Shown here: one piece after another, positions 49,389-57,111 of the stretch
How positions within the stretch are numbered: the stretch's first letter is position 1
Layout: each line of letters starts with the position of its first letter
DNA from: Collinsella aerofaciens
GTDB taxonomy: Bacteria; Actinomycetota; Coriobacteriia; Coriobacteriales; Coriobacteriaceae
DNA length: 64,000 nucleotides
Direction of reading: 5' to 3'
NCBI GenBank assembly: GCA_030826265.1
Contig: JAPJOH010000005.1
Coordinates: forward strand, 1-64,000
Notes under the pieces: model-generated
What the model was told of the DNA's origin: nothing
The model's database searches: none
Seen by the model: only the letters and a program-made list of their open reading frames with translations
Position numbers and translations under genes: made by a program

Positions 49389-50150
49389 CTACTCCAGCCC
49401 TTGCCCGCTGTACTTCCCTGTCTCCGAATCGTAGTTCAGCACGACGACCTCACCGTGCTGAACTACGTTCCCATCGATGTAGTAATGGCTGGCTCCGTCA
49501 TGCCATATACCGCGGTAGCCCGTGATGCCCGAGACCGCCTCGGTGTTGACGTGCCCGGCGATAACATCCAGATAGAACTTACGTCCCACGCAATCGGGCG
49601 GCATCATGGTTAACGACTCGACAGCCGTACCAAGCTTCCAATCCTCCCCGGCTTCCTCGTCAACGCCGGCGTGCACAAAGACCTGGCCGAAGGGGCTCTC
49701 GTAAAAGTAAGGGAGTTTGCGAACCCACGCGATTATGTCCGCGCGCTCGGCCTTTATGCGCTCAACCGTAAAGGCGTAGGCCTCCTCGAACTCCCTGAGC
49801 CTCAAAAGGTGCTTAACGTGCTTGAATGCCTCAGCGTCTAAGAAGCTCTTGGCCGTTGCCAAATTGCTGTCGGCAAGTATCCATGCCTGCGTGAAATTGG
49901 GGTCCTTCACCTCGTCAATGTACTCGAGAAACATCTCCTCGTGGTTGCCGCGCAGCGCCACAACGCAATCGCCGTAGCGCTTTTGCAGGTCCATGACGAG
50001 CTCGAAGACCCCGAGTGAATCGGGGCCTCGGTCGCAGTAGTCGCCAAGCAAAACCAGCTTGGAGTCCTCGACATCGAGGTCGACGGTGGAAAGCGATGCC
50101 TTGAAGGCGTCCAAGCACCCGTGAATGTCGCTCATAGCGTAGATATGCAC
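49389..50150 (-). CDS. serine/threonine-type metallophosphatase
   Basis: The 253-residue protein starts HIYAMSDIHGCLDAF and has LLGDYCDRGPDS, LRGNHEEMFLEY, FVHAGV and IAGHVNT. These are the PPP/ApaH-type motifs of bacterial Ser/Thr phosphatases and diadenosine tetraphosphatases. Catalytic residues appear intact. The start is the GTG at 50150, preceded by AGGGGGG. Frames further up are noise. It converges with the orphan gene upstream and diverges from the DUF4342 gene. The true substrate cannot be told. Confidence 0.88.
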   Translation of the reverse strand: MHIYAMSDIHGCLDAFKASLSTVDLDVEDSKLVLLGDYCDRGPDSLGVFELVMDLQKRYGDCVVALRGNHEEMFLEYIDEVKDPNFTQAWILADSNLATAKSFLDAEAFKHVKHLLRLREFEEAYAFTVERIKAERADIIAWVRKLPYFYESPFGQVFVHAGVDEEAGEDWKLGTAVESLTMMPPDCVGRKFYLDVIAGHVNTEAVSGITGYRGIWHDGASHYYIDGNVVQHGEVVVLNYDSETGKYSGQGLE

Positions 50151-50525
50151 GTATGACCCCCCTGTTTGCGCCGGGACCCCACTCGTTTGTGCCATGCGGC
50201 GCGGCGGCCCCCCTGATTTCGCGGGCGCCGGGCAACCTTGTCCTGTCACGCCCCTCAACATGATTAAAAGTATATCTCGCCGTGCGGACACAAATTTACG
50301 CCTGAGCTCCGAGCGCCCCGTGCACGTTCGCCCAGAGGGACAGCCTTTCCCCACCGCCACCCAAAAACTCATCCAACATTAATCTTGGCTCAAGAATCGC
50401 TTAATCTATAACCTGCACTATAGAGTTCGACCAAGGGCGGGGCGGCGCAACGCAAACCGCCGAACGCAACGCTCGCGCCCGAGCAAATTGCCCGGCGTCG
50501 CGCCCATCGAACGAAAGGACAGGTC
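50151..50525. other. 375-base divergent gap with promoter of the DUF4342 gene
   Basis: No gene is visible. TTGGCT at 50385-50390 and TATAAC at 50407-50412, with a 16-base spacer, form a plausible sigma-70-type promoter for the DUF4342 gene. Otherwise I see nothing. Confidence 0.5.
50385..50412 (+). promoter_or_regulatory. promoter of the DUF4342-response regulator-kinase operon
   Basis: TTGGCT and TATAAC are separated by 16 bases, about 110 bases before the ATG. The long 5' leader is GC-rich and has no obvious riboswitch. Confidence 0.5.
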
Positions 50526-51068
50526 ATGGACGACCTCGAAAAAGTTGAAACCATCCGCACCAAGTGCAACGTGAGTTACACCGATGCCAAGGCGGCGCTC
50601 GACGCTGCCGACGGCAACGTTTTGGATGCCATCATTTGGCTCGAGTCGCAGGGCAAGACCCAGACCACGTCGGCGCATGCCGCCACCGAGTCCGCGCCGG
50701 TCGACGAGCCCTCGGCCGAGATGGTTGCCGCGCAGGCCGCCTACGAAAAGTCGAGCGAAAAGACCGACTTCTCCAAGAAGATGGACAGCGTGTGGGAGTA
50801 CCTCAAAAAGCTCTTCCGCCTGAGCTTGGACACCAAGTTTATCGCCACGCGCCGCGACGCCATCATCCTCAACATCCCCATCCTGATTCCCATCATCGCT
50901 CTGTTTGCCTGGGGCGCCACGATCTGGCTGATGCTTATTGGCCTGTTCTTTGGCATGCGTTACCGCATCGATAGCGACGGCGACGTGCCCGGCAGCATCA
51001 ACAACCTTATGAATCACGCCGCCGACGCCGCGGACGGCATCAAGCAAAATCTGAACGACGACAAGTAA
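50526..51068 (+). CDS. DUF4342 protein with UBA-like N-terminus and membrane hairpin
   Basis: The 180-residue protein has an N-terminal UBA-like helix bundle (LEKVETIRTKCNVSYTDAKAALDAADGNVLDAIIWLESQ, about 4-43), an acidic linker, and a DUF4342-type segment with helix IILNIPILIPIIALFAWGATIWLMLIGLFFG (about 114-144). The C-terminal tail is soluble. The membrane helix makes a role at the membrane likely, but the function is unknown. GAAAGGACAGGTC precedes the ATG. A response regulator and kinase follow closely on the same strand, so it may be part of the same stress response. Confidence 0.85.
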   Translation: MDDLEKVETIRTKCNVSYTDAKAALDAADGNVLDAIIWLESQGKTQTTSAHAATESAPVDEPSAEMVAAQAAYEKSSEKTDFSKKMDSVWEYLKKLFRLSLDTKFIATRRDAIILNIPILIPIIALFAWGATIWLMLIGLFFGMRYRIDSDGDVPGSINNLMNHAADAADGIKQNLNDDK

Positions 51069-51086
51069 TCGCAGACGGGGGCACGC

Positions 51087-51869
51087 ATGGCACGAATCCT
51101 GATCGTAGAGGACGAGGAAAAAATCGCCCGCTTTGTGACACTCGAGCTGGAGCACGAGGGCTACCAGGTGGAGCACGCCGCGGACGGCCGCACCGCCGTG
51201 GACCTGGCGTTGGAGCGCGACTACGATCTGATTCTGCTCGATGTGCTGTTGCCGCAGCTCAACGGCATGGAGGTCCTGCGGCGCGTCCGCAAGCACAAGG
51301 ATGTGCCGGTGATCATGGTCACCGCGCGCGATGCCGTGATGGACAAGGTGGCCGGGCTCGATGCCGGCGCCGACGATTACCTGACCAAGCCGTTCGCGAT
51401 TGAGGAGCTGTTCGCACGGATCCGCGTGGCGTTGAAGCGCTCGGAGGCCGTGCGGGCGGCTTCGGGCGTTGGCGGCGCCTGGGCCAGGACGGGCACGGCG
51501 AGCGGCGCGGGTGTCGGCGCCGCTGCGGTGCCCCCAGCTGGCGGCTCAGCCCAAGCCGCCGCGCCCTCCCCCGCCACGCTCACCGTGGGCTCGGTCGCGC
51601 TCGATCCCGACCGCCGCGAAGTCACCGTCGCAGGCTCGCCCATCGCGCTCACGGCCCGCGAGTTCGACGTCCTCGCCCTGCTTATGACACATGCCAGCAC
51701 CGTGCTCACACGCGAGCGCATCGCGCACGAGGCGCTGGGCTACGAGTACGTGGGCGACACCAACAACGTCGACGTGCACATCGCGCACCTGCGCGCCAAG
51801 ATCGAGGACGCCGGCGGCGCCCGCATCATCCAGACCGTGCGCGGGGTGGGCTATGTCTGCCGCGCGTAA
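51087..51869 (+). CDS. OmpR/PhoB-family response regulator
   Basis: The 260-residue regulator has a receiver (acidic pocket VEDEE, D52, K101 in LTKPF) and a C-terminal winged helix (about 165-258: LTAREFDVLALLMTHAS, then YVGDTNNVDVHIAHLRAKIED). Between them is an unusual Ala/Gly/Pro-rich linker of about 40 residues (AASGVGGAWARTGTASGAG and on), which lengthens the protein over the usual 225-235. It overlaps the kinase start by 17 bases, so the two are coupled. It lies 18 bases after the DUF4342 gene. Confidence 0.93.
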   Translation: MARILIVEDEEKIARFVTLELEHEGYQVEHAADGRTAVDLALERDYDLILLDVLLPQLNGMEVLRRVRKHKDVPVIMVTARDAVMDKVAGLDAGADDYLTKPFAIEELFARIRVALKRSEAVRAASGVGGAWARTGTASGAGVGAAAVPPAGGSAQAAAPSPATLTVGSVALDPDRREVTVAGSPIALTAREFDVLALLMTHASTVLTRERIAHEALGYEYVGDTNNVDVHIAHLRAKIEDAGGARIIQTVRGVGYVCRA

Positions 51870-53148
51870 CGCCGAGGCCAAGCGCGTCACATCCATCGCC
51901 CGCGCCATCAACTGGAGCTATATGTGGCGCCGCTTGATGAGCTATGTCTGGCTCGATCTGCTGCTGTTGGTTATTGCGGCGGCGATCCTCGTCTATGGAT
52001 ACAACCAGACGCTGCCCGACGGCGCGTTTACCGCAGGCTGGATTCCCAGCGCCACCGTTCACGGCATGTCGCTGACGCCCGCACGCGGCTGGAACCCGAC
52101 CACACTCACCTATACCGTCGAGCTTGCGCGCACCACCAAGACCTTCCCCCTCGCGCAGGACCTCATCGCGCTATGGCCTCTCTACCTTATCGTTGTGGGT
52201 TGGCAGGTCATCAGCGTGCTCAACATGCTCGGCGGCGCCCGCCGCGTGCGCCGCACCATGGCGCCGCTCAACGATCTGGCCCTGCGCGTGGACGAACTCG
52301 GCCGCATGCAGCTCTCCGGCGGCAAGATGGAAACGCTGGAGCAGGCCATCGAGCGCGCAAGCGTCGACTCGCCGAGCGTCACCACCGGCGACGCCGACCT
52401 GGCAAGCATCGAGGTCGCACTCAACCGCCTGCTGCGCCAGATGCAAGAGGCCAAGCTGCAGCAGATGCGCTTTGTCAACGATGCAAGCCACGAGCTGCGC
52501 ACGCCCATCGCGGTGATTCAGGGCTACGTTAACATGCTCGACCGCTGGGGCAAAGACGACCCGGACGTGCTGGCGGAATCTATCGCATCCCTCAAGACCG
52601 AAAGCGAGCACATGCAGGAGCTCGTAGAGCAGCTGCTGTTTTTGGCGCGCGGCGATGCCGGACGCACGGTCCTGCGGCGTGCGGATACCAACCTGGCCGC
52701 ACTGGTCGGCGAGGTATGCGAGGAATCGCAGATGATCGATGCCGCGCACACGTATCGGCTGGCCTTTGACGCTGCGCTTGTCAGCGACCCGCGTTGCGAC
52801 GCGCCCGTCGACGTGGCGCTCGTGAAGCAGGCTCTGCGCGTGATCGTGCAAAACGCCGCCAAGTACTCGGATGCGGGAACGACCGTCACATTTGGCGTAG
52901 CGCCCGATGTAGGCACGGGCACGATCGATTTAGCCGTTGAGGACGAGGGCATCGGCATGAACCAGGAATCCGCAGCTCACGCGTTTGAACGGTTCTACCG
53001 TGCCGACAACGCACGCGATGCCGGCGCGCAGGGCTCGGGTCTGGGGCTTGCCATTGCCAAGTGGATCGTCGATAGCCATGGTGGTGTCATTGGCGTGACT
53101 TCAGTCGAGGGCGTCGGCAGCCGCTTTACGATTCGCCTACCGCGCTAG
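51853..53148 (+). CDS. sensor histidine kinase
   Basis: The 431-residue kinase has two transmembrane helices (about 32-50 and 103-125) around a sensor loop of 50 residues. A HAMP-like linker and a dimerisation domain with phosphorylated H213 in NDASHELRTPIAVIQ follow. The ATPase domain has N (VQNAAKYSD), G1 (DEGIGM) and G2 (GSGLGLAIAKWIV) boxes. Its ATG lies inside the last codons of the response regulator. The preceding frame (from 51691) is the shadow of the regulator. A terminator follows (53168-53201). Confidence 0.94.
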   Translation: MSAARNAEAKRVTSIARAINWSYMWRRLMSYVWLDLLLLVIAAAILVYGYNQTLPDGAFTAGWIPSATVHGMSLTPARGWNPTTLTYTVELARTTKTFPLAQDLIALWPLYLIVVGWQVISVLNMLGGARRVRRTMAPLNDLALRVDELGRMQLSGGKMETLEQAIERASVDSPSVTTGDADLASIEVALNRLLRQMQEAKLQQMRFVNDASHELRTPIAVIQGYVNMLDRWGKDDPDVLAESIASLKTESEHMQELVEQLLFLARGDAGRTVLRRADTNLAALVGEVCEESQMIDAAHTYRLAFDAALVSDPRCDAPVDVALVKQALRVIVQNAAKYSDAGTTVTFGVAPDVGTGTIDLAVEDEGIGMNQESAAHAFERFYRADNARDAGAQGSGLGLAIAKWIVDSHGGVIGVTSVEGVGSRFTIRLPR

Positions 53149-53165
53149 GAAGCCCCTCGGCATAA

Positions 53166-53203
53166 ATAAAGGGATAGGGCCACACGGCCCTATCCCTTTT
53201 TGC
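53166..53203. terminator. terminator of the kinase operon
   Basis: Perfect 14-bp arms (53168-53181 and 53186-53199) with a 4-base loop are followed by T5. It also serves the converging VOC gene on the minus strand. Confidence 0.9.
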
Positions 53204-53223
53204 TAGCTATGGCAGCTTGTGCA

Positions 53224-53598
53224 CTACTCGCGGCACAGATGCACGGCGAAGCCGGCGAACTCGCGCTTAAAGTACACGAGCTTGGTGCCGCCGTCGGGCA
53301 GCAGCACGCGCGACTCCTCGTTGACCTCGAGCCCGCGCTCGGCAAACCACTTCTCGGCCGCATCGATGTCGTTGACGGCAAAGCCAATGTGGCCCTTGGC
53401 GCCACGACCGTTCTGCTTCATGATCTCGACCAGCGAATCGTTAAAGTACGAAACGGGGGTCTCGATAACGGGCAGGCCCATCATCGTCGAGAACAGCTCC
53501 GCGATCTCCAAGGCATCTGCCGGGTCGGTGGCGTTAATGCCCACATGGGCAACGCGCATGCCAAAGAGCTCGACCGGATTGGCGTTCTGCTCATTCAT
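53224..53598 (-). CDS. VOC (glyoxalase/bleomycin resistance) family protein
   Basis: The 124-residue VOC-fold protein shows RVAHVGINATDPADALEIAELFSTMMGLP and IGFAVNDIDAAEKWFAERGLEVNEES. Metal ligands are possible at H19 and a later Glu. The substrate is unknown. The ATG at 53598 lies 11 bases after the end of the PTS IIB gene. The ribosome site is weak, so translation is likely coupled. The combination with an orphan PTS IIB suggests a sugar- or sugar-phosphate-related role, as an inference. Confidence 0.82.
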   Translation of the reverse strand: MNEQNANPVELFGMRVAHVGINATDPADALEIAELFSTMMGLPVIETPVSYFNDSLVEIMKQNGRGAKGHIGFAVNDIDAAEKWFAERGLEVNEESRVLLPDGGTKLVYFKREFAGFAVHLCRE

Positions 53599-53609
53599 AC
53601 AGGCAGCGC

Positions 53610-53897
53610 CTACTGAGCCATAACGTCGAGAACGGCCTTCTCGGCAGCGACGCGGTTCATGCCGGTCATGAAGGGCACGCCGCTCACGTACGGGCAGGTG
53701 AGGCCCTCGGGGGCAACGGTGGTGGCGATCAGCAGGTCGGCGCCCTCGTCGCAAGCGTCCTTGGCCTCGGAGATGGCGCACTGCACGATCTCATACTTGC
53801 CGGCATAACCGTTGGCGTCGAGCATGGTGGCGACCTTCTGGGCAACGAGCGTGGAAGTAGCAGCGCCAGCACCGCAAGCCAAAACGATCTTCTTCAT
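53610..53897 (-). CDS. orphan PTS IIB component (galactitol type)
   Basis: The 95-residue protein is a IIB of the galactitol/ascorbate group with phosphocysteine loop CGAGAATSTLVA starting at C8. No IIA or IIC gene is adjacent, so it must work with components elsewhere, or serve as a regulator. It is cotranscribed with the VOC gene. A purine-rich ribosome site (AAGGGAG) lies before the ATG. Confidence 0.88.
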   Translation of the reverse strand: MKKIVLACGAGAATSTLVAQKVATMLDANGYAGKYEIVQCAISEAKDACDEGADLLIATTVAPEGLTCPYVSGVPFMTGMNRVAAEKAVLDVMAQ

Positions 53898-54060
53898 AGG
53901 TAATATCTCCCTTCATGGTTTACTTTAGGTAAGTGTACCGCAGCGAGCGATGGCACTCAGCCTCGATGAGCTTTTATGCTAGTTTGCTTGCGCGCTGCGT
54001 ATAATACATCTAGTACGTGTTGTCATACCGCTTGTTTTACGAGCGACTAAGGACCCTAAT

Positions 54061-54684
54061 ATGCCCGATTCCCGCACACTCTGGACCGCCGTCGTTATCA
54101 TCTGCATCGCCGTGTCGATGTTCTTTAGCGTCAAAAAACGCACCACGTTTAAGCGCCTGCAGCAGCTTATGGCTGCCAAGCAGTGGGACGAGTTCGATCG
54201 TTTGCTCGACGGCAAACTCACCAGCATGCTGTACCCGCGCTACAACCGCGACTACCTGCGTCTGAACTCCTATCTGCTGCGCGAGGACCACGAGCGCGCC
54301 GATGAGATGTTCGATTTGCTGCTGGGTCTCAACCTCCCCAAGATGCAGCGCGTCGACCTGGTGATCAAAGCCTTTAACTACTATGTTGGCCAGGAGGACC
54401 GCAAAAAGTCCAAGGAGCTGCTGCACGAGATCAAGGGCTTTGAGGGCGGTCAGGCCGAGGCAGTCGCGCGCGAATGCCAACTGATGTACGACACGATGAT
54501 CCTCAAGCGCCACAACGACATTCCCGAGCTGGAGCGCATGCTCGAGGAGGCCGGCGACGATAAGGTTAAGGGTTGCCGCTTGGAGTACCTGTTGGCCCTA
54601 CAGTACAAGAACAAAGGCGACGAAGCCAAGTTCCAGGAGTTCCTGGAGAAGTCGGGCCAACACTCGATGGCCGTCAACGCGTAA
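54061..54684 (+). CDS. membrane-anchored helical-repeat (TPR-like) protein
   Basis: The 207-residue protein has an N-terminal membrane anchor (TLWTAVVIICIAVSMFFSV, about 6-24). It continues as an all-helical domain resembling TPR-type repeats (RLQQLMAAKQWDEFDRLLDG, YLRLNSYLLREDHERADEMFDLLLGL, and so on). I recognise no family. AAGGACC lies before the ATG. It lies just upstream of tRNA-Leu. Confidence 0.8.
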   Translation: MPDSRTLWTAVVIICIAVSMFFSVKKRTTFKRLQQLMAAKQWDEFDRLLDGKLTSMLYPRYNRDYLRLNSYLLREDHERADEMFDLLLGLNLPKMQRVDLVIKAFNYYVGQEDRKKSKELLHEIKGFEGGQAEAVARECQLMYDTMILKRHNDIPELERMLEEAGDDKVKGCRLEYLLALQYKNKGDEAKFQEFLEKSGQHSMAVNA

Positions 54685-54715
54685 CGGACGGCTTGTGCTA
54701 GACTTCTAGTCTCAC

Positions 54716-54800
54716 GGGGGCGTGGCGGAATTGGCATACGCAGGAGACTTAAAATCTCTCGCCGCAAGGATTGTGGGTTCGAGTCCCACCGCCCCTACCA
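54716..54800 (+). tRNA. tRNA-Leu(UAA)
   Basis: The 85-base class II tRNA has acceptor strand GGGGGCG paired with CGCCCCT, then discriminator A and encoded CCA (54798-54800). The D arm is GGCGGAATTGGCATACGC. The anticodon loop CTTAAAA (anticodon TAA) sits in the stem GGAGA/TCTCT. A variable arm and the T loop GGGTTCGAGTCCC follow. The 19-base 3' end GTCCCACCGCCCCTACCAT is repeated at 54979-54997. Confidence 0.95.
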
Positions 54801-54814
54801 TTTGGCTTTTACGG

Positions 54815-54850
54815 GCCCGTGCCCCTGGGGATGCGGGCTTGTTTCTTTTG
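54815..54850 (+). terminator. tRNA-Leu terminator, first copy
   Basis: GCCCG (54815-54819) pairs with CGGGC (54834-54838), and CCCC/GGGG stack inside. The U-rich tail TTGTTTCTTTT (54839-54849) follows. Confidence 0.7.
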
Positions 54851-54978
54851 GACGCCGGTGGGGCTCGAACCCGCGAGGGGGCGAGCGTCAAGCGGACGCA
54901 CAGCGTCCATAGCGAGCCGGCGAGGGCGCCAGCAGGCGACCGAAGCCGGTGCGGATTTGCGCAGCAAATACGCAGACG

Positions 54979-55048
54979 TCCCACCGCCCCTACCATGTGA
55001 TTGCTTGCGAGCTCGCATCCCTTTGAGATGCGGGCTCGTTTCTTTTGG
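54979..55048 (+). repeat. duplicated tRNA 3' end with second terminator
   Basis: GTCCCACCGCCCCTACCAT, identical to the tRNA-Leu 3' end, is followed by a hairpin (CGAGCTCGCATC, 55008-55019, with GATGCGGGCTCG, 55027-55038) and TTTCTTTT. The two copies are about 195 bases apart, with reversed T-arm-like GGGGCTCGAACCC between them. It looks like the remnant of a tRNA array or of an integration site. Confidence 0.7.
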
Positions 55049-55066
55049 ATGCCGATACAGATGGTG

Positions 55067-55133
55067 AGTTGCGGTGGAATAGGGACTGTTTGGTGCCCGA
55101 AAGGGCGATTTTAGTCCGTATTTCACCGCAACT
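55067..55133. repeat. family A intergenic palindrome, copy 3
   Basis: The 21-bp arms (55067-55087 and 55113-55133) have two mismatches and a 25-base loop. The right arm ends on the first base of the ppx stop codon, on the opposite strand. The outer half is as in copies 1 and 2. Confidence 0.8.
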
Positions 55134-56137
55134 TATTGGAGGGTGCTGAGGCTGGGGGTCCAGGCGATGGTGGGGGCTTTGCCGTCGAGGACTTCGTTGA
55201 TGGTGGCGGCCATGCCAGCGAGCAGGCTGTTCTCGCTTACGGTGAGCGTCTGGTAGCCACCGGCTCGCATGAGTTCGCGGATCACCACGGCGCCGGCCAA
55301 GATTACGCCCGCGCGCTTGGGCTGCACGCCCGGCAGCGCGGCGATGCCATCCACGTCCAACACAGACATGCGCTCGATAGCGGCCGAGACCTGCTCCAGC
55401 GACAGCTCGCGTAGGTGCACAAAGCTCGAATCGTACGGTTCCAGCTCGTGGACCAGAGCCACCAGCGTAGTCACCGTGCCGCCCACCGCGACTAAGCGTT
55501 CGGCGCGCTCAAAGTCGACAGGCAGGCCCTCAAAATAGGCGGCGAACTGCTCGCCTGCCCACGCGACAGCGGCAGCAAGCTCGCCATCCGCGGGCGGCAA
55601 CGCGGAGAAAAACCGCTCGGTCACGCGACGGCAGCCAATGTCCAGCGAGCGCGTGCCCTCCAGCGCAAAGATCCCGCGCTCCGGTGCGTACACGCCCGTC
55701 GCGAGCTCCGTAGAGCCGCCGCCCGAATCGGCGACGATGATGCGCTCGCCTGCAAAGTCGTGCGCTACGCCAAAAAACGTCAGGCGCGCCTCAACCTCGC
55801 CCGGAATCACCTGCGGTTCAAGCCCCAGCTCGTGCAGGCCGTCCAGCAGCAGGGCGGCGTTGGACGCATCGCGCGCGGCACTCGTGCACGTAGTGCAGAC
55901 GCACACGGCCCCAAAGGCACGGGCCTCGTCCACAAACATGCGGCACGCAGCGAGCACACGCTCGACAGCCGCCTCGCAGAAGCGCCCCGTCGCGTCCACG
56001 CCCTCGCCCAGGTCGGTAATCTCGGTATGCTTGGACGATTCCACAATCGCTCCGCCCTCGACCTGGGCCAACACCAGTCGCGACGACACCGTTCCCAGGT
56101 CGATCGCGGCCACCTTATAGCGTTTGCAATTTGTCAT
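55133..56137 (-). CDS. ppx: Ppx/GppA phosphatase (exopolyphosphatase-type)
   Basis: The 334-residue protein is a short Ppx/GppA enzyme of the ASKHA fold. AIDLGTVSSRLVLAQ is at the N-terminus, with CTTCTSAARDASN near 80 and the phosphate motif DSGGGSTEL near 140. The length (about 300-330) is typical for the actinobacterial form without the HD tail. It cleaves polyphosphate or pppGpp. It lies downstream of the FtsB-like gene. Confidence 0.9.
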   Translation of the reverse strand: MTNCKRYKVAAIDLGTVSSRLVLAQVEGGAIVESSKHTEITDLGEGVDATGRFCEAAVERVLAACRMFVDEARAFGAVCVCTTCTSAARDASNAALLLDGLHELGLEPQVIPGEVEARLTFFGVAHDFAGERIIVADSGGGSTELATGVYAPERGIFALEGTRSLDIGCRRVTERFFSALPPADGELAAAVAWAGEQFAAYFEGLPVDFERAERLVAVGGTVTTLVALVHELEPYDSSFVHLRELSLEQVSAAIERMSVLDVDGIAALPGVQPKRAGVILAGAVVIRELMRAGGYQTLTVSENSLLAGMAATINEVLDGKAPTIAWTPSLSTLQ

Positions 56138-56157
56138 TGCGGGCTCCCCTCCGGGCG

Positions 56158-56916
56158 CTATTTGCCGTTGGACACGACCGTCTGGCCCTCGACGCCGTTA
56201 AACCCAAACAGCATGTCGAGCGCCTGGATGTACCACGGCGCGTCCTTGCCGACTTCTTCGATTTCCTTGGCCACTTCGCTGGCATTCTTGGCGTTTGAGG
56301 ACTTTTTGCTCGACGACGAATCCGAATCCTCGTCCAGACCCTGCACTTCAATCCTCTTCTCGCCGGGCATCGCCATGCCCAGGTCCCGTGCCGAATCCTT
56401 AATTCCCTCTTCCGAGAACCACTTATCAGTGTCTTTTTTCATCTCATCATTGTATTGCTCGCGAATCTCGACCTGCTTGGCCAAGATGTCGCTCGAGCGT
56501 TTTGCCACGTACAGGTCGCGTACGGGAAAATACAGGCTCACGAGCGCCAGCGCCACCACGATACCGATAAACAGCGGACGCAGAGAGCCATGCGTAAAGT
56601 CATAGATCGCCTTGACCACCGCGTTGTCGTTGGCGTAATGCATAAAGTCCGAGCCCGAAAGACGGCTCGAAGGTCTGCTCGATTTGTCGTGTGCCTGAGT
56701 CGAGGGACGCGACGCATGCGATGAACGTGCCGGGCGCACCGGTCCATCTGTCGAAGTATTCACTTGAGCATTGGGGCGCGAGGTACTTGTCGGGCGCTGT
56801 GTGGAGCGGTCGACGCCGGCGTAGGCGGACCCACCGAGCTGCACCGTGCGCGCACGGCGAGGCGACGGCTCGCGCGAACCGGCGGAATAGTACCTGTTGT
56901 CGTAAATCTGATCCAT
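56158..56916 (-). CDS. FtsB/DivIC-type septum formation protein
   Basis: The 252-residue protein has a Ser/Arg/Pro-rich N-terminal cytoplasmic part (1-95), one membrane helix (LRPLFIGIVVALALVSLYFP, about 110-130), then the short coiled-coil DivIC segment (AKRSSDILAKQVEIREQYNDEMKKDTDKWFSEEGIKDSARDLGMAMPGE). A Ser-rich acidic tail follows. Position after enolase and before ppx is the classic actinobacterial order eno-ftsB/divIC-ppx. The ATG at 56916 starts the real protein; earlier codons are noise. It is predicted to act in the divisome. Confidence 0.85.
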   Translation of the reverse strand: MDQIYDNRYYSAGSREPSPRRARTVQLGGSAYAGVDRSTQRPTSTSRPNAQVNTSTDGPVRPARSSHASRPSTQAHDKSSRPSSRLSGSDFMHYANDNAVVKAIYDFTHGSLRPLFIGIVVALALVSLYFPVRDLYVAKRSSDILAKQVEIREQYNDEMKKDTDKWFSEEGIKDSARDLGMAMPGEKRIEVQGLDEDSDSSSSKKSSNAKNASEVAKEIEEVGKDAPWYIQALDMLFGFNGVEGQTVVSNGK

Positions 56917-57007
56917 GTGCGCCTTGTGCGGTTGAGGTTTGTTTGCGCTAAGTCCTTTAGTTATAGCACGAGTGCCCGCACCGCCTTCGCCAGCCTTTGC
57001 TCGACAT

Positions 57008-57040
57008 AAAAAAGGCGCTGAGCCATATGGCCCAGCGCCC
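57008..57040 (-). terminator. terminator after enolase
   Basis: GGCGCTG (57014-57020) and CAGCGCC (57033-57039) close an inner GCCATATGGC stem. On the minus strand U6 (57008-57013) follows. It sits 72 bases after the enolase stop. Confidence 0.85.
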
Positions 57041-57111
57041 ACAGCGCTTTGCGGCGTCCAGCCAAGACGGGGCGGAACCGAGTCAGCCTCCCCCTCGCCA
57101 AATTCGCCCGT

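Noticed and set aside
54722..55067. Small frames over tRNA-Leu and its downstream repeat (reading VGLEP-type peptides)
   Set aside because: They are translations of tRNA and tRNA-like sequence and have no ribosome site.
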